The translations under genes were made by a program, and so were the position numbers. The notes under the pieces are model-generated. The model had not been told where the DNA came from, ran no database searches, and saw only the letters and a list, made by a program, of their open reading frames with translations. Shown one piece after another: positions 8,571 through 15,940 of a stretch of DNA of 19,452 nt. The DNA comes from JAHFJA01 sp964357385 (GTDB lineage Bacteria > Patescibacteriota > Patescibacteriia > JACQRZ01), in the NCBI GenBank assembly GCA_964357385.1, contig CAYHKW010000016.1, positions 1 through 19,452 of the forward strand. Reading direction: 5' to 3'. The stretch's first letter is position 1. The number at the start of each line of letters is the position of its first letter.

Positions 8571-8632
8571 GATAGTTAGTGTTATGAATTAAATCCTTAA
8601 ATACCCTTTAAATAGTGGGTATGGGAAAGTCT

Positions 8633-8653
8633 TAAAAAAATTTTAGAAGAGAA
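8633..8653 (-). terminator. Possible weak terminator after tRNA-Leu
   Basis: Just downstream of the tRNA on the minus strand, an A/T-rich inverted repeat (CTTCTAAAA next to TTTTTTTAAG) includes seven consecutive T. It could end the secG-SBP-tRNA transcript before rnj, but the stem is weak and read-through is plausible. Confidence 0.35.
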
Positions 8654-8657
8654 CATT

Positions 8658-8744
8658 TGGTGCCGAAAGAGGGAGTCGAACCCTCACGGAATTGCTTCCA
8701 CAGCGCTCTGAACGCTGCGTGTCTACCAGTTCCACCACTTCGGC
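8658..8744 (-). tRNA. tRNA-Leu (anticodon CAG)
   Basis: The minus strand folds into a class II tRNA of 87 bases. The acceptor stem GCCGAAG (5' end at 8744) pairs with TTTCGGC (8662-8668), allowing one G-U, followed by discriminator A and an encoded CCA (8658-8660). The anticodon stem CAGCG/CGCTG encloses loop TTCAGAG with CAG at 8708-8710, the T-arm has GTTCGACTC, and a long variable arm of the leucine type lies between. It reads CUG codons. It lies 16 bases after the stop of the solute-binding protein gene, so it is probably transcribed with secG and that gene. Confidence 0.95.
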
Positions 8745-8760
8745 TCATCCAAAAGTCCTT

Positions 8761-10668
8761 CTACTTGCTTGTTTCAACGGGAGTCTCTTCAGACTTCCAA
8801 ATACGTCGCGTCTTTACGTGCCAATATGATATGTCATTAAACCGATCGGAAGGATCGACGATATGTTTTTGATCAGTAATGCCATGTACTTTTTTTGATA
8901 CTACATAATTATAATTCGGGTTGTATAGGAATACTGCCGGAACTTCTTCCGCCAAAATATCCTGAAACTTTTTATACATCTGGGCGCGTTTGTCAGGATC
9001 CGCAATTTGTCGAGCATCAACCAAAAGCTTGTCAGCATCTGGATTACTGAAAATTGCTAAATTTAATCCTGGAGGACGAGCCTGTGTGGAATGCCAAAAC
9101 GGATAGAGGTCAGGATCTGAACCAATGATCTCACCATACAAGAAAGCGTGGTAATCACGAGTATCGATAACTTCTGGCTTCACACGCGATGGGTCAACAA
9201 GGCGCAACTCCACCTTCACTCCGGCTGCCTCCCACCCTTCTTTCACGATCTGCGCAGCCTTTGCGCTTTCTGGTTGATTTACCGTCACCAAGACAATACG
9301 TAAAACATGTTTCTGCTTTTCAACGCGGTCTTTGGGAGGGTCTTTTTTATCTTTTACTGCGGCAGCCTTTTCTTCATCAGTCGGAGATACGGTTACATTT
9401 TCTTCAGTAAACCACGATCCATCGGTATCTTTTTTCCAGCCTGCTGCTTGAAGCAAATCTCCTGCCTTACTCAGATCAAATGGATATTTTTTTACTTCTT
9501 CATAATATCCTAAGAATCCCTTTAAGATAGGAGCCCCAATAACTTCACCTTCGTTGTTCAACACTTCTCGAACAATTCGATCCTTATCAATAGAAAGTGC
9601 GAGGGCTTGTCGCACCGCCTTTGACTTTAAGTCAGCATTTGCGGCCTGGTTAAAAAAGATCGAGGTATACTGTGGCAAGTTGAAGGTATAGTAGACCAGA
9701 TCAGTCTCTTTCTCAAGCGTTGATCGCAGATCACGCGGAAGGAAACTAATCCCATCTACTTTACGATTTTTCAAAGCCTGTACCGCTGAATCAACATCAG
9801 GGTAAAACTTGAATGTTACCGTATTCAAATACGGCTTCTGCCCATAAAAACCTTCGTTCTTTTCGAGCGTATAAGAACGAATATCGCCCTGACCGCTCTT
9901 TTGCAAGGTTTTAAACTTCCAGGCACCAGTACCAACCGGCTTAAGATTTTGGGGGACGTTGCTAAAATTTTCTGATGCGACATCTGCCCATACATGCTGC
10001 GGCAATATACCAATCGTTGTCAGATCAAGGAATGGTGCGAACGGCTTTGGAAGTCCCAGCTGAATGGTCGTATCATCAACCTTGTTTATTTTAACATCTC
10101 TGAAACTTAAATACAGAGGACTCTTGGTAGCAGGGTCTTGAATACGAGCGATCGTAAACGCAACATCACTGGAGGTAAATGGTTCGCCATCTTGCCACTT
10201 CACATCTTTTTTCAAATAAAACGTGTATGTCTTACCGTCGCTGGAAAGTTCATATTTCTCTGCCAAATCCGGTACAATGACGCGATTATTATCATACTTG
10301 GTCAAACCTGAATAAATCAGCTTTGCCACATCACGATCAACGTCGTTATTTTGCAAAAACAGTGGGTTGATATATTGTGGTGAACCCACCAGCGCTTCAG
10401 TGTATCCCCCGCCCACTTTTGCAATTTCATTCGTATTCGCTTGGTAGTATTTCCAACCAAGAAAAACAATATTAGCTACCAGTATAACCGCTACCACGCG
10501 CAAAATCCACATTTGAAGAGGGGGCAACACGCGCCCTATGTACTTCAACTGTTTTACGGATGGAATTTTTTTTCCTGAAGCGACCGAATAAACTAATTTT
10601 TTTTCTATTTTTTTGTGCGCGTCTCCAGCACCTCTGTTACGCCATGCTTGTGGGGAATGATAACGCAT
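8761..10668 (-). CDS. ABC-type peptide/solute-binding protein, family 5 (OppA/DppA-like), membrane-anchored
   Basis: From the preferred ATG at 10668 the protein has 635 residues. It has a basic cytoplasmic segment of about 50 residues, one transmembrane helix at about 53-73 (ILRVVAVILVANIVFLGW), then an extracytoplasmic family-5 solute-binding domain. Landmarks are EALVGSPQYINPLF, DLAEKYELSSDGKTYTFYLK, VKWQDGEPFTSSDV and, near the C-terminus, AVFLYNPNYNYVVS. Such proteins bind oligopeptides or similar solutes for an ABC importer; no permease or ATPase genes are in the window. The anchor is a helix rather than a lipobox. The frame is open to a GTG at 10728, but that start sits before a perfect hairpin (10701-10721), so the ATG is favoured. 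It follows secG and precedes tRNA-Leu. Confidence 0.88.
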   Translation of the reverse strand: MRYHSPQAWRNRGAGDAHKKIEKKLVYSVASGKKIPSVKQLKYIGRVLPPLQMWILRVVAVILVANIVFLGWKYYQANTNEIAKVGGGYTEALVGSPQYINPLFLQNNDVDRDVAKLIYSGLTKYDNNRVIVPDLAEKYELSSDGKTYTFYLKKDVKWQDGEPFTSSDVAFTIARIQDPATKSPLYLSFRDVKINKVDDTTIQLGLPKPFAPFLDLTTIGILPQHVWADVASENFSNVPQNLKPVGTGAWKFKTLQKSGQGDIRSYTLEKNEGFYGQKPYLNTVTFKFYPDVDSAVQALKNRKVDGISFLPRDLRSTLEKETDLVYYTFNLPQYTSIFFNQAANADLKSKAVRQALALSIDKDRIVREVLNNEGEVIGAPILKGFLGYYEEVKKYPFDLSKAGDLLQAAGWKKDTDGSWFTEENVTVSPTDEEKAAAVKDKKDPPKDRVEKQKHVLRIVLVTVNQPESAKAAQIVKEGWEAAGVKVELRLVDPSRVKPEVIDTRDYHAFLYGEIIGSDPDLYPFWHSTQARPPGLNLAIFSNPDADKLLVDARQIADPDKRAQMYKKFQDILAEEVPAVFLYNPNYNYVVSKKVHGITDQKHIVDPSDRFNDISYWHVKTRRIWKSEETPVETSK

Positions 10669-10700
10669 AGATAGGGATAAGGTACCCTTAGGTATCTTTG

Positions 10701-10721
10701 GGACATCACGACTTGATGTCC
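10701..10721 (-). repeat. Perfect inverted repeat between secG and the solute-binding protein gene
   Basis: GGACATCA and TGATGTCC (8 bases each) flank a 5-base loop, with no T run after it, so it is not a standard terminator. It lies inside the secG-SBP transcript and 33 bases upstream of the preferred SBP start. It could be an mRNA stability or translation-control hairpin, or an operator. Confidence 0.6.
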
Positions 10722-10731
10722 AGCACACGTG

Positions 10732-10962
10732 CTACTTTATAAGTACAGGAACAATGATGTTTGCCAAAGCAGAACCAACAAAAACAACAGAGAGGGCAAT
10801 AGTTGCGCGAAACAACATTTTTTCTACACCTCGCTTAGTTCGATATACCGCCCCTTCTCCTCCAAATACACCTGAAAGTCCGGTGCCACGCTGCTGCAAC
10901 AAAATTGTTACAATAAGAAGAATTCCTGCGACAAGGTTAGTGATAGTCAGTGCATTTGGCAT
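10732..10962 (-). CDS. secG: Preprotein translocase subunit SecG
   Basis: 76 residues, the normal size, with two membrane helices (about 8-22 and 52-72) and the family's cytoplasmic loop LLQQRGTGLSGVFGGEG followed by YRTKRGVEK. SecG stabilises the SecYEG export channel in the cytoplasmic membrane and assists SecA-driven translocation. It is the first gene of a unit that also contains the solute-binding protein and tRNA-Leu. A consensus promoter (10991-11019) gives a leader of about 22 bases without a Shine-Dalgarno. Confidence 0.93.
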   Translation of the reverse strand: MPNALTITNLVAGILLIVTILLQQRGTGLSGVFGGEGAVYRTKRGVEKMLFRATIALSVVFVGSALANIIVPVLIK

Positions 10963-10990
10963 ACAGTAAGGCCCAAAAATAGATCTCTTA

Positions 10991-11019
10991 ACTATATATC
11001 AAGATGGTAAAAGTGTCAA
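10991..11019 (-). promoter_or_regulatory. secG promoter (TTGACA-N17-TATAGT)
   Basis: On the minus strand TTGACA (11014-11019) and TATAGT (10991-10996) are exactly 17 bases apart, the best match to a sigma-70 promoter in the window. It overlaps the proposed promoter of the divergent DsbA-like gene, so the two may interfere. Confidence 0.75.
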
Positions 11020-11033
11020 ATAAGGTCTATACT
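11005..11033 (+). promoter_or_regulatory. Putative promoter of the DsbA-like gene
   Basis: A strong -10-like TATACT (11028-11033) lies 9 bases before the preferred ATG at 11043; the -35 position (TGGTAA, 11005-11010) is poor. The transcript would be nearly leaderless. The same TATACT box precedes uvrA and the L,D-transpeptidase gene. Confidence 0.4.
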
Positions 11034-11042
11034 TACCACTAT

Positions 11043-11798
11043 ATGGCGACCCCAACCCAAAAAACTCCTCTTTCTATAGCAAACCCAGCGTCAAACCACA
11101 CTCCTCTCATTTTTATTGCGGTAATAGTGCTGGTAGGTGCTATTGGTCTTGTAGCATACATTGCTATCAATACAGAACGTGCATCGGCAAAGAAACAAAC
11201 AACATCTCCTACCTCTGCAATAAGTAAGCGTGGTAGCACGACACCCTCATCATCCTCAGGCAGCACTCCGACAACGATTGATTCACTGCTCGCACCATCA
11301 GTGGGACCCGATGCGGCTCATGCAAAAGTTACGGTCGTTGAATTTCTCGATTTCCAATGTCCCTATTGTCAAGTCAGTGCGGGCATTGTTGTACAATTAT
11401 TTGAAAAATACCAAGGACAGCCAGTCCGATTTGTGTTTAGAAATCTTCCTCTTGAAACCCTCCACCCTTATGCCACCCCTGCCGCTCACGCAGGACTCTG
11501 TGCAAACGAACAAAAAAAATTTATCCCGTTTTATAGCATCGCCTACTCACGACAATCCGAAATCACCCCCGACAATCTCTATCTCTTTGCTCGCGATGCA
11601 GGACTGAATATGAATTCATTTTCATCATGCATGTCAAAGGGAATCTATTACTCTCAAATTCAAAAAGACGTTTCTGATGCAATCAACCTGGGGGCTCAAG
11701 GAACACCCACTTGGTTTATTAACGGCCAACGATTTGAAGGAGCCCTTACGTTCGAAGTATTGTCCACTATCATCAACCAAGAACTCGGAATCAAATAA
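11043..11798 (+). CDS. Membrane-anchored DsbA-family thiol-disulfide oxidoreductase
   Basis: 251 residues from ATG 11043: a short cytoplasmic tail, one transmembrane helix (21-41), a Ser/Thr/Pro-rich linker (about 47-80) and a thioredoxin-like domain with a DsbA insertion. FLDFQCPYCQ carries the CPYC redox motif (106-109) and GTPTWF (220-225) supplies the cis-proline (Pro222). A second Cys pair (153 and 196) lies in the helical insertion, as in many BdbD-like proteins. It should act outside the membrane, oxidising or isomerising disulfides in exported proteins; no DsbB/VKOR partner is present. The frame is open 13 codons further to 11004, but a TATACT -10 box falls within that extension, so the inner ATG is preferred. 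It converges on the L,D-transpeptidase gene, with 3 bases between the two stops. Confidence 0.88.
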   Translation: MATPTQKTPLSIANPASNHTPLIFIAVIVLVGAIGLVAYIAINTERASAKKQTTSPTSAISKRGSTTPSSSSGSTPTTIDSLLAPSVGPDAAHAKVTVVEFLDFQCPYCQVSAGIVVQLFEKYQGQPVRFVFRNLPLETLHPYATPAAHAGLCANEQKKFIPFYSIAYSRQSEITPDNLYLFARDAGLNMNSFSSCMSKGIYYSQIQKDVSDAINLGAQGTPTWFINGQRFEGALTFEVLSTIINQELGIK

Positions 11799-11801
11799 GA
11801 A

Positions 11802-12581
11802 TTATTGAACGTGCACAGGGGTTCCTACCTGTGACCAATTATAGAGCCGTTCCATATCTTTGTAGGCAACATTCACACATCCGTGAGAAACATTTTTCTT
11901 GCCAAAATTATTATGCCAATAGGCGCCATGGATAAAGTATCCATACTTTCTGCTGGTAAAATGAAGGTTCCATTTTGTTCCTGGATAGGAGTAGCCATAT
12001 CCCGTTCCCCCGTAATTCACGGTAGGCTTTTTCTTTAATACCGCAAACGTTCCTCGTGGAGTAGGGTATCCCCATGCTCCGGTCGAAACAAGAATAGAAT
12101 CCAAGAGGACTCCTCCATTATAGTATTTTAACGTGAAATTTTTTACATTTACTTCAATTTTTTTTGCAACCGTTTTTTTATCAATACTGGTCGGTGAAAA
12201 TCCATCAATAACTTCTTTGCCATCTTTAATTCCATCGCCATCTGTATCGGGTTTCATAAGATCACTTTTGAGTTTGATTTCCCAATCATCATTGAGTCCA
12301 TCTTTGTCAGCATCAAGCAGTTTCAATGAAATATTCTTATTATTGATTGGCGAAAATCCATTTTTTATCTCGTCCCCATCAGAATATCCATCACCATCAG
12401 TATCAGCGATGCTTGGATTACTATAATAGATCAGACGCTCTGCCTCATCTGACAACCCATCACTATCACTGTCAAGCAATGGAACACTGTCCCCGGGAGC
12501 TGCATGAGCAACTGAATGCGGCATCCATACCACCAATGCAAGGGCAACGATAAAGAGAGGAATACCAATGGTCTTGTTCAT
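11802..12581 (-). CDS. Secreted L,D-transpeptidase (YkuD domain) with calcium-binding DxDxDG repeats
   Basis: 259 residues from ATG 12581. A signal peptide (1-27, hydrophobic core IPLFIVALALVVW, likely cleavage after AHA) precedes four acidic loops: DSDSDGLSD (37-45), DTDGDGYSD (60-68), DADKDGLND (90-98) and DTDGDGIKD (112-120), the thrombospondin type 3/EF-like calcium pattern. A YkuD domain follows from about 140, with HGAYWHN (218-224) and SHGCVNV (232-238) containing catalytic Cys235. L,D-transpeptidases form 3-3 peptidoglycan cross-links or attach proteins to the wall. The frame is open 24 codons further to 12653, but only the inner ATG gives a signal peptide, and an extended -10 box (12611-12619) covers another internal ATG. 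Confidence 0.9.
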   Translation of the reverse strand: MNKTIGIPLFIVALALVVWMPHSVAHAAPGDSVPLLDSDSDGLSDEAERLIYYSNPSIADTDGDGYSDGDEIKNGFSPINNKNISLKLLDADKDGLNDDWEIKLKSDLMKPDTDGDGIKDGKEVIDGFSPTSIDKKTVAKKIEVNVKNFTLKYYNGGVLLDSILVSTGAWGYPTPRGTFAVLKKKPTVNYGGTGYGYSYPGTKWNLHFTSRKYGYFIHGAYWHNNFGKKNVSHGCVNVAYKDMERLYNWSQVGTPVHVQ

Positions 12582-12610
12582 ACAAAATATTATTGAGAGT
12601 TGTTTGTTAC

Positions 12611-12619
12611 AGTATAGCA
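12611..12619 (-). promoter_or_regulatory. Extended -10 promoter of the L,D-transpeptidase gene
   Basis: On the minus strand TGC-TATACT forms an extended -10 element (TATACT at 12611-12616); no good -35 is seen, as is usual for this class. Transcription from near 12604 gives a leader of about 23 bases. Confidence 0.5.
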
Positions 12620-12677
12620 TTATTTTCCTCTGTAGACCTAGCTGTCCACTCATTAATTACCAGATGATCATTGACTC

Positions 12678-12706
12678 TTTACGTTTTTGAAAAAAGGTAC
12701 TATACT
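12678..12706 (+). promoter_or_regulatory. uvrA promoter (TTTACG-N17-TATACT)
   Basis: TTTACG (12678-12683) and TATACT (12701-12706) are 17 bases apart. Transcription would start near 12713, giving a leader of about 27 bases to the ATG at 12740. No LexA-type palindrome was recognised nearby. Confidence 0.55.
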
Positions 12707-12739
12707 TGCATATTACCTAGTGAATATTTCATTTTTCGT

Positions 12740-15598
12740 ATGCTCAATAAGATCATCGTTCGAGGCGCTCGCGTGCATAACCTGCAAAACGTTGACCTTG
12801 ATATAGCCCATAACACCTTAGTTGTTTTCACCGGTCTTTCTGGTTCAGGAAAATCGTCCTTAGCTTTTGACACCATCTATGCAGAAGGGCAGCGTCGCTT
12901 TATGGAAAGCCTTTCCAGCTTTACCAAACAGTTCATGGAGCATTTGGACAAGCCTGATGTTGACCAGATCGATGGACTTCCGCCCACTATTGCCATTGAT
13001 CAACACACTTCTGTTGCATCCCCGCGCTCGACCGTCGGCACTGCCACCGAAATGTATGACTACCTCCGTTTGCTATTTGCCCGCACTGGTCTTCCTCATT
13101 GTCCCCAATGCCGTAAAGCAATCGTTCGATACTCAATGCAAGAAATTGTTGAAAAAGTTATTGAAATCGTAAAAACGCGGCCAAAAGAAACGCTCTTTCT
13201 CGCCCCTCTTCCTCGTCAAGAAAAACTAAACATATCAAACCTTGTCGATGAGCTGGGTCGTCTTGGCTATAATTCAGTACGCGTTGATACGCTCTCCTAC
13301 AGCTTGCGAGAACTCGCACAAGCACGCATCAATGAACAAAAAGGCCACGATCTTGAGGTGGTGGTTGATAAACTGGAACGAGGAGAATTGGAATACGTTG
13401 ATACTCAGAGAGTGGTTCGTGCCGTCAAAAACGCTATGGAGTTGGGTGATGGCCGCATGTCTCTTGTCCTTCCTGATGAAAAACAAGAACACACATTTAC
13501 CCGCAATCTCACCTGTGCTGATTGCCATATCACTCTAGAAGAATTGGAGCCAAGCCATTTTTCATTTAACAGCCCTCAAGGCGCCTGTCCTTCCTGTACC
13601 GGACTTGGGTATCTTTTGAAATTTGATCCTGCCTTGTTGATCCCCAACCCCAAACTTACCGTTGCCCAAGGAGCAATTCAGCCGCTTACAAAAATCTTTG
13701 CAAACAATACCAGTCTCACTGACCGTATCGGCGCTGCAGGAAAACGGCATGGATTTACCTTGAACACCCCCATCAATGAATTCACTGACAAGCAGATGAA
13801 AATCCTCATGGAAGGAGAACGAGGAAAAAAGAAACATGCTGACAATGAATTTGAAGGCATCATCGCCTATCTAGAAGATCGTTATCGTGATACGGATTCT
13901 GAATATTTGCAAAAAGAATTGGAGGATTACATGCGCATCTTTCCGTGTACTGACTGTGAAGGAAAACGCCTGAAACCTGAGATGCTAGCTGTAACCGTCG
14001 CTGGCTATAGCATCGATCAAATCGTACGGCTTTCTTTGGTGCAATTGATTGATCTCTTCCATGGTCTTGATGGACAAAAAACAGAAATGTCGTTTGAGCC
14101 ATTTTTACCCCAGCACACACAGATCGCAAAACCAATCATAAAAGAAATGATCAAGCGCGCCACCTCACTGGGCAATGTCGGTCTTGGATACCTTATCCTT
14201 GATCGCAGCATGGCAACCCTTTCCGGCGGTGAAGCGCAGCGCATCAAGTTAGCAAACCATATCAGCTCTTCGCTGGTGGGTGTTGTATATGTTCTTGATG
14301 AACCATCAATCGGTCTTCACCCTAAAGACACCGAGCAGCTTATCGAAACCCTCAAAGCACTCCGTGATGCCGGGAATACAGTGATTGTCGTTGAACACGA
14401 CACTCATATTATCAGGCAAGCGCAGCAAGTGGTCGATGTCGGTCCTGGTGCAGGAAAAAACGGCGGACGCATTATCGCTTCTTGCACCCCCGAAGAACTG
14501 ATGAAAAACAAGGAATCAATAACCGGACAATACCTGAGCGGTGCCAAAGCAATCAGCGCACCAAAACAAAAGCATAAAGGTACGGGCAACTTCATTCAAA
14601 TCCGTGGCGCATCAGAATTTAATCTCAAAAATATTGATGTCAGCATCCCCCTCGGAAAGCTGGTATGCGTTACCGGACTTTCTGGGTCAGGAAAATCAAC
14701 CCTTGTCATTGAGATTCTTTCCAAAGCACTCAAGAAGAAGTTTTATCGTGCCAAAGATGACCCAGGAAAACACACTGACATTTTGGGACTTGAACATATC
14801 GACAAAGTGATAGATATTGATCAATCCCCGATCGGACGCACTCCTCGTTCAAACCCAGCAACCTACACCAACATCTTCACCCCCATTCGTGAATTGTTTA
14901 CCGAACTTCCGGAAGCACGTATCAAAGGATTCAAGCCGGGACACTTCAGTTTCAACGTAAAAGGGGGACGCTGTGAAACTTGCCAAGGCGAAGGTTCCGT
15001 ACGTATCGACATGCGCTTCCTTTCTGATGTCTATGTCGAATGCCGCGACTGTCATGGCCAACGCTATAATCGTGATGCATTGGAGGTACACTTTGAAGGA
15101 CAATCCATTGCTGACGTTCTTCGCATGACCGTCGATGAAGCAGTAGAATTTTTTGTAAAACAATCCGCCATCCACGACAAACTCAAAACACTTTCAGAAG
15201 TAGGACTTGGGTATGTACAACTTGGGCAACCGGCAAACACGTTGTCAGGCGGTGAAGCACAGCGCATCAAGCTTGCATCAGAACTCTCCCGCCGCTCAAC
15301 AGGAAAAACGCTGTATATCCTTGACGAACCGACGACGGGCTTACATTTTGAAGATATCAAACGACTTCTCAATATCCTTTCGCAGTTAGTTGAAAAAGGA
15401 AACACCGTACTCATCATCGAACACAATGTCGATGTCATCCGAACCGCTGATTGGGTCATTGACCTGGGCCCTGAAGGCGGCGACAAAGGCGGCTACATCG
15501 TCGGGGAAGGAACTCCTGAAGATATTGCAAAGATCGAACACAGCTGGACAGGAAAGTATTTGAGAGAGGATATGCCTGTTACAAAATCCAAGAAGTAA
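12740..15598 (+). CDS. uvrA: UvrABC excinuclease subunit A
   Basis: 952 residues, the expected UvrA size. The protein opens with KIIVRGARVHNLQNVDLDI and the first Walker A GLSGSGKS (32-39). The first ABC signature LSGGEAQRIKLA is encoded near 14220-14255, the second Walker A GLSGSGKST near 14677-14703 and the second signature near 15244-15279. Zinc-binding Cys pairs include CADC/CPSC (around 13515-13600) and CETC/CRDC (around 14970-15053). UvrA dimers scan DNA for bulky lesions and load UvrB in nucleotide excision repair. The open frame extends 23 codons upstream to a TTG at 12671, but the family start and the promoter at 12678-12706 place initiation at 12740. uvrB and uvrC are not in the window. 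Confidence 0.97.
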   Translation: MLNKIIVRGARVHNLQNVDLDIAHNTLVVFTGLSGSGKSSLAFDTIYAEGQRRFMESLSSFTKQFMEHLDKPDVDQIDGLPPTIAIDQHTSVASPRSTVGTATEMYDYLRLLFARTGLPHCPQCRKAIVRYSMQEIVEKVIEIVKTRPKETLFLAPLPRQEKLNISNLVDELGRLGYNSVRVDTLSYSLRELAQARINEQKGHDLEVVVDKLERGELEYVDTQRVVRAVKNAMELGDGRMSLVLPDEKQEHTFTRNLTCADCHITLEELEPSHFSFNSPQGACPSCTGLGYLLKFDPALLIPNPKLTVAQGAIQPLTKIFANNTSLTDRIGAAGKRHGFTLNTPINEFTDKQMKILMEGERGKKKHADNEFEGIIAYLEDRYRDTDSEYLQKELEDYMRIFPCTDCEGKRLKPEMLAVTVAGYSIDQIVRLSLVQLIDLFHGLDGQKTEMSFEPFLPQHTQIAKPIIKEMIKRATSLGNVGLGYLILDRSMATLSGGEAQRIKLANHISSSLVGVVYVLDEPSIGLHPKDTEQLIETLKALRDAGNTVIVVEHDTHIIRQAQQVVDVGPGAGKNGGRIIASCTPEELMKNKESITGQYLSGAKAISAPKQKHKGTGNFIQIRGASEFNLKNIDVSIPLGKLVCVTGLSGSGKSTLVIEILSKALKKKFYRAKDDPGKHTDILGLEHIDKVIDIDQSPIGRTPRSNPATYTNIFTPIRELFTELPEARIKGFKPGHFSFNVKGGRCETCQGEGSVRIDMRFLSDVYVECRDCHGQRYNRDALEVHFEGQSIADVLRMTVDEAVEFFVKQSAIHDKLKTLSEVGLGYVQLGQPANTLSGGEAQRIKLASELSRRSTGKTLYILDEPTTGLHFEDIKRLLNILSQLVEKGNTVLIIEHNVDVIRTADWVIDLGPEGGDKGGYIVGEGTPEDIAKIEHSWTGKYLREDMPVTKSKK

Positions 15599-15610
15599 AA
15601 CTTTGTATTA

Positions 15611-15643
15611 AAAATGCTGGGGGTATATTGCCTCCAGCATTTT
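15611..15643. terminator. Hairpin terminator after uvrA, also facing the frameshifted small gene
   Basis: AAAATGCTGGGGG (15611-15623) pairs with CCTCCAGCATTTT (15631-15643) through 13 base pairs, one of them G-U, with a 7-base loop. T runs follow on both strands (TTTT on plus, TTTTT on minus), so it can serve uvrA and the opposing gene at 15651-15831. Confidence 0.75.
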
Positions 15644-15650
15644 AGTATCT

Positions 15651-15831
15651 TCAGATGATTACGATTTGTGTTACTTCACCATCTGGCATATGAATCTTAA
15701 TAACTCCACCCTTCTGCTCTGTAGTATGCAGAAATTTTTGTATCTCAGAATTTTGTGCTGGGGTGACATCGAGCTGGAGTCTTTTCTTTACAAGATCATC
15801 CCCCCTCAGACTGCTTCTTTTTTCTAGCCAT
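15651..15831 (-). pseudogene. Small gene (about 59 codons) interrupted by a frameshift at a G6 tract
   Basis: The minus strand has an ATG at 15831 preceded by AAGGAGG (15837-15843) with a 5-base spacer and by a TTGACA-N17 promoter. Translation reads MARKKKQSEGG and then meets TGA (15796-15798). Directly after a run of six G (15800-15805) the next frame is open for 49 codons (starting DDLVKKRLQLDV, ending GEVTQIVII) to TGA at 15651, beside a terminator. Removing one G gives a continuous 59-residue basic protein of no recognised family. Such complete expression signals imply a recently functional gene. Explanations are a sequencing or assembly error in the homopolymer, a phase-variable tract, a true mutation, or +1 frameshifting at the GGA-TGA site. 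It lies downstream of the PemK-like toxin gene on the same strand. Confidence 0.6.
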
Positions 15832-15836
15832 TCTTT

Positions 15837-15843
15837 CCTCCTT
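15837..15843 (-). promoter_or_regulatory. Strong Shine-Dalgarno AAGGAGG of the frameshifted small gene
   Basis: A seven-base match to the anti-Shine-Dalgarno lies 5 bases before the ATG at 15831. It is the strongest ribosome-binding site in the window and defines the start of a gene too short to be found by length alone. Confidence 0.75.
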
Positions 15844-15869
15844 TTTTGTATAACTATAAACCACCAAGA

Positions 15870-15898
15870 ACACTAGCAATCTTACTTGTGCTTGTCAA
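15870..15898 (-). promoter_or_regulatory. Promoter of the frameshifted small gene (TTGACA-N17-TAGTGT, extended -10)
   Basis: On the minus strand TTGACA (15893-15898) is followed after 17 bases by TAGTGT (15870-15875), with TG at the extended -10 position. The leader to the ATG at 15831 would be about 30 bases and carries the Shine-Dalgarno. Confidence 0.6.
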
Positions 15899-15940
15899 GA
15901 GCCTCCTCACTTACGAAATAAGTCCTTATAAAGCCTATTC

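Noticed and set aside
8657..8872. 71-codon plus-strand open frame across the tRNA-Leu gene
   Set aside because: It reads the complement of the tRNA and the end of the solute-binding protein gene. Open frames beginning with a VPKEGVEPSRNC-like string are a well-known artefact of antisense tRNA-Leu sequence.
11004..11042. 13-codon extension of the DsbA-like protein
   Set aside because: It crosses the TATACT box and overlaps the secG promoter; the inner ATG gives the expected short cytoplasmic tail before the membrane helix.
12215..12480. DNA-level repeats in the L,D-transpeptidase gene
   Set aside because: The similarity reflects the encoded DxDxDG calcium loops with diverged codons, not a tandem DNA repeat or CRISPR array.
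12582..12653. 24-codon N-terminal extension of the L,D-transpeptidase
   Set aside because: It would bury the signal peptide and covers the extended -10 promoter at 12611-12619.
12671..12739. 23-codon N-terminal extension of uvrA from a TTG
   Set aside because: It spans the TATACT promoter box, and the family N-terminus begins at the ATG at 12740.
15651..15831. UGA recoding (as glycine) to explain the interrupted small gene
   Set aside because: Reading TGA through in frame 0 gives SC-like codons and then TAA within three codons; only a frame change opens the downstream part, and the housekeeping genes show no in-frame TGA.
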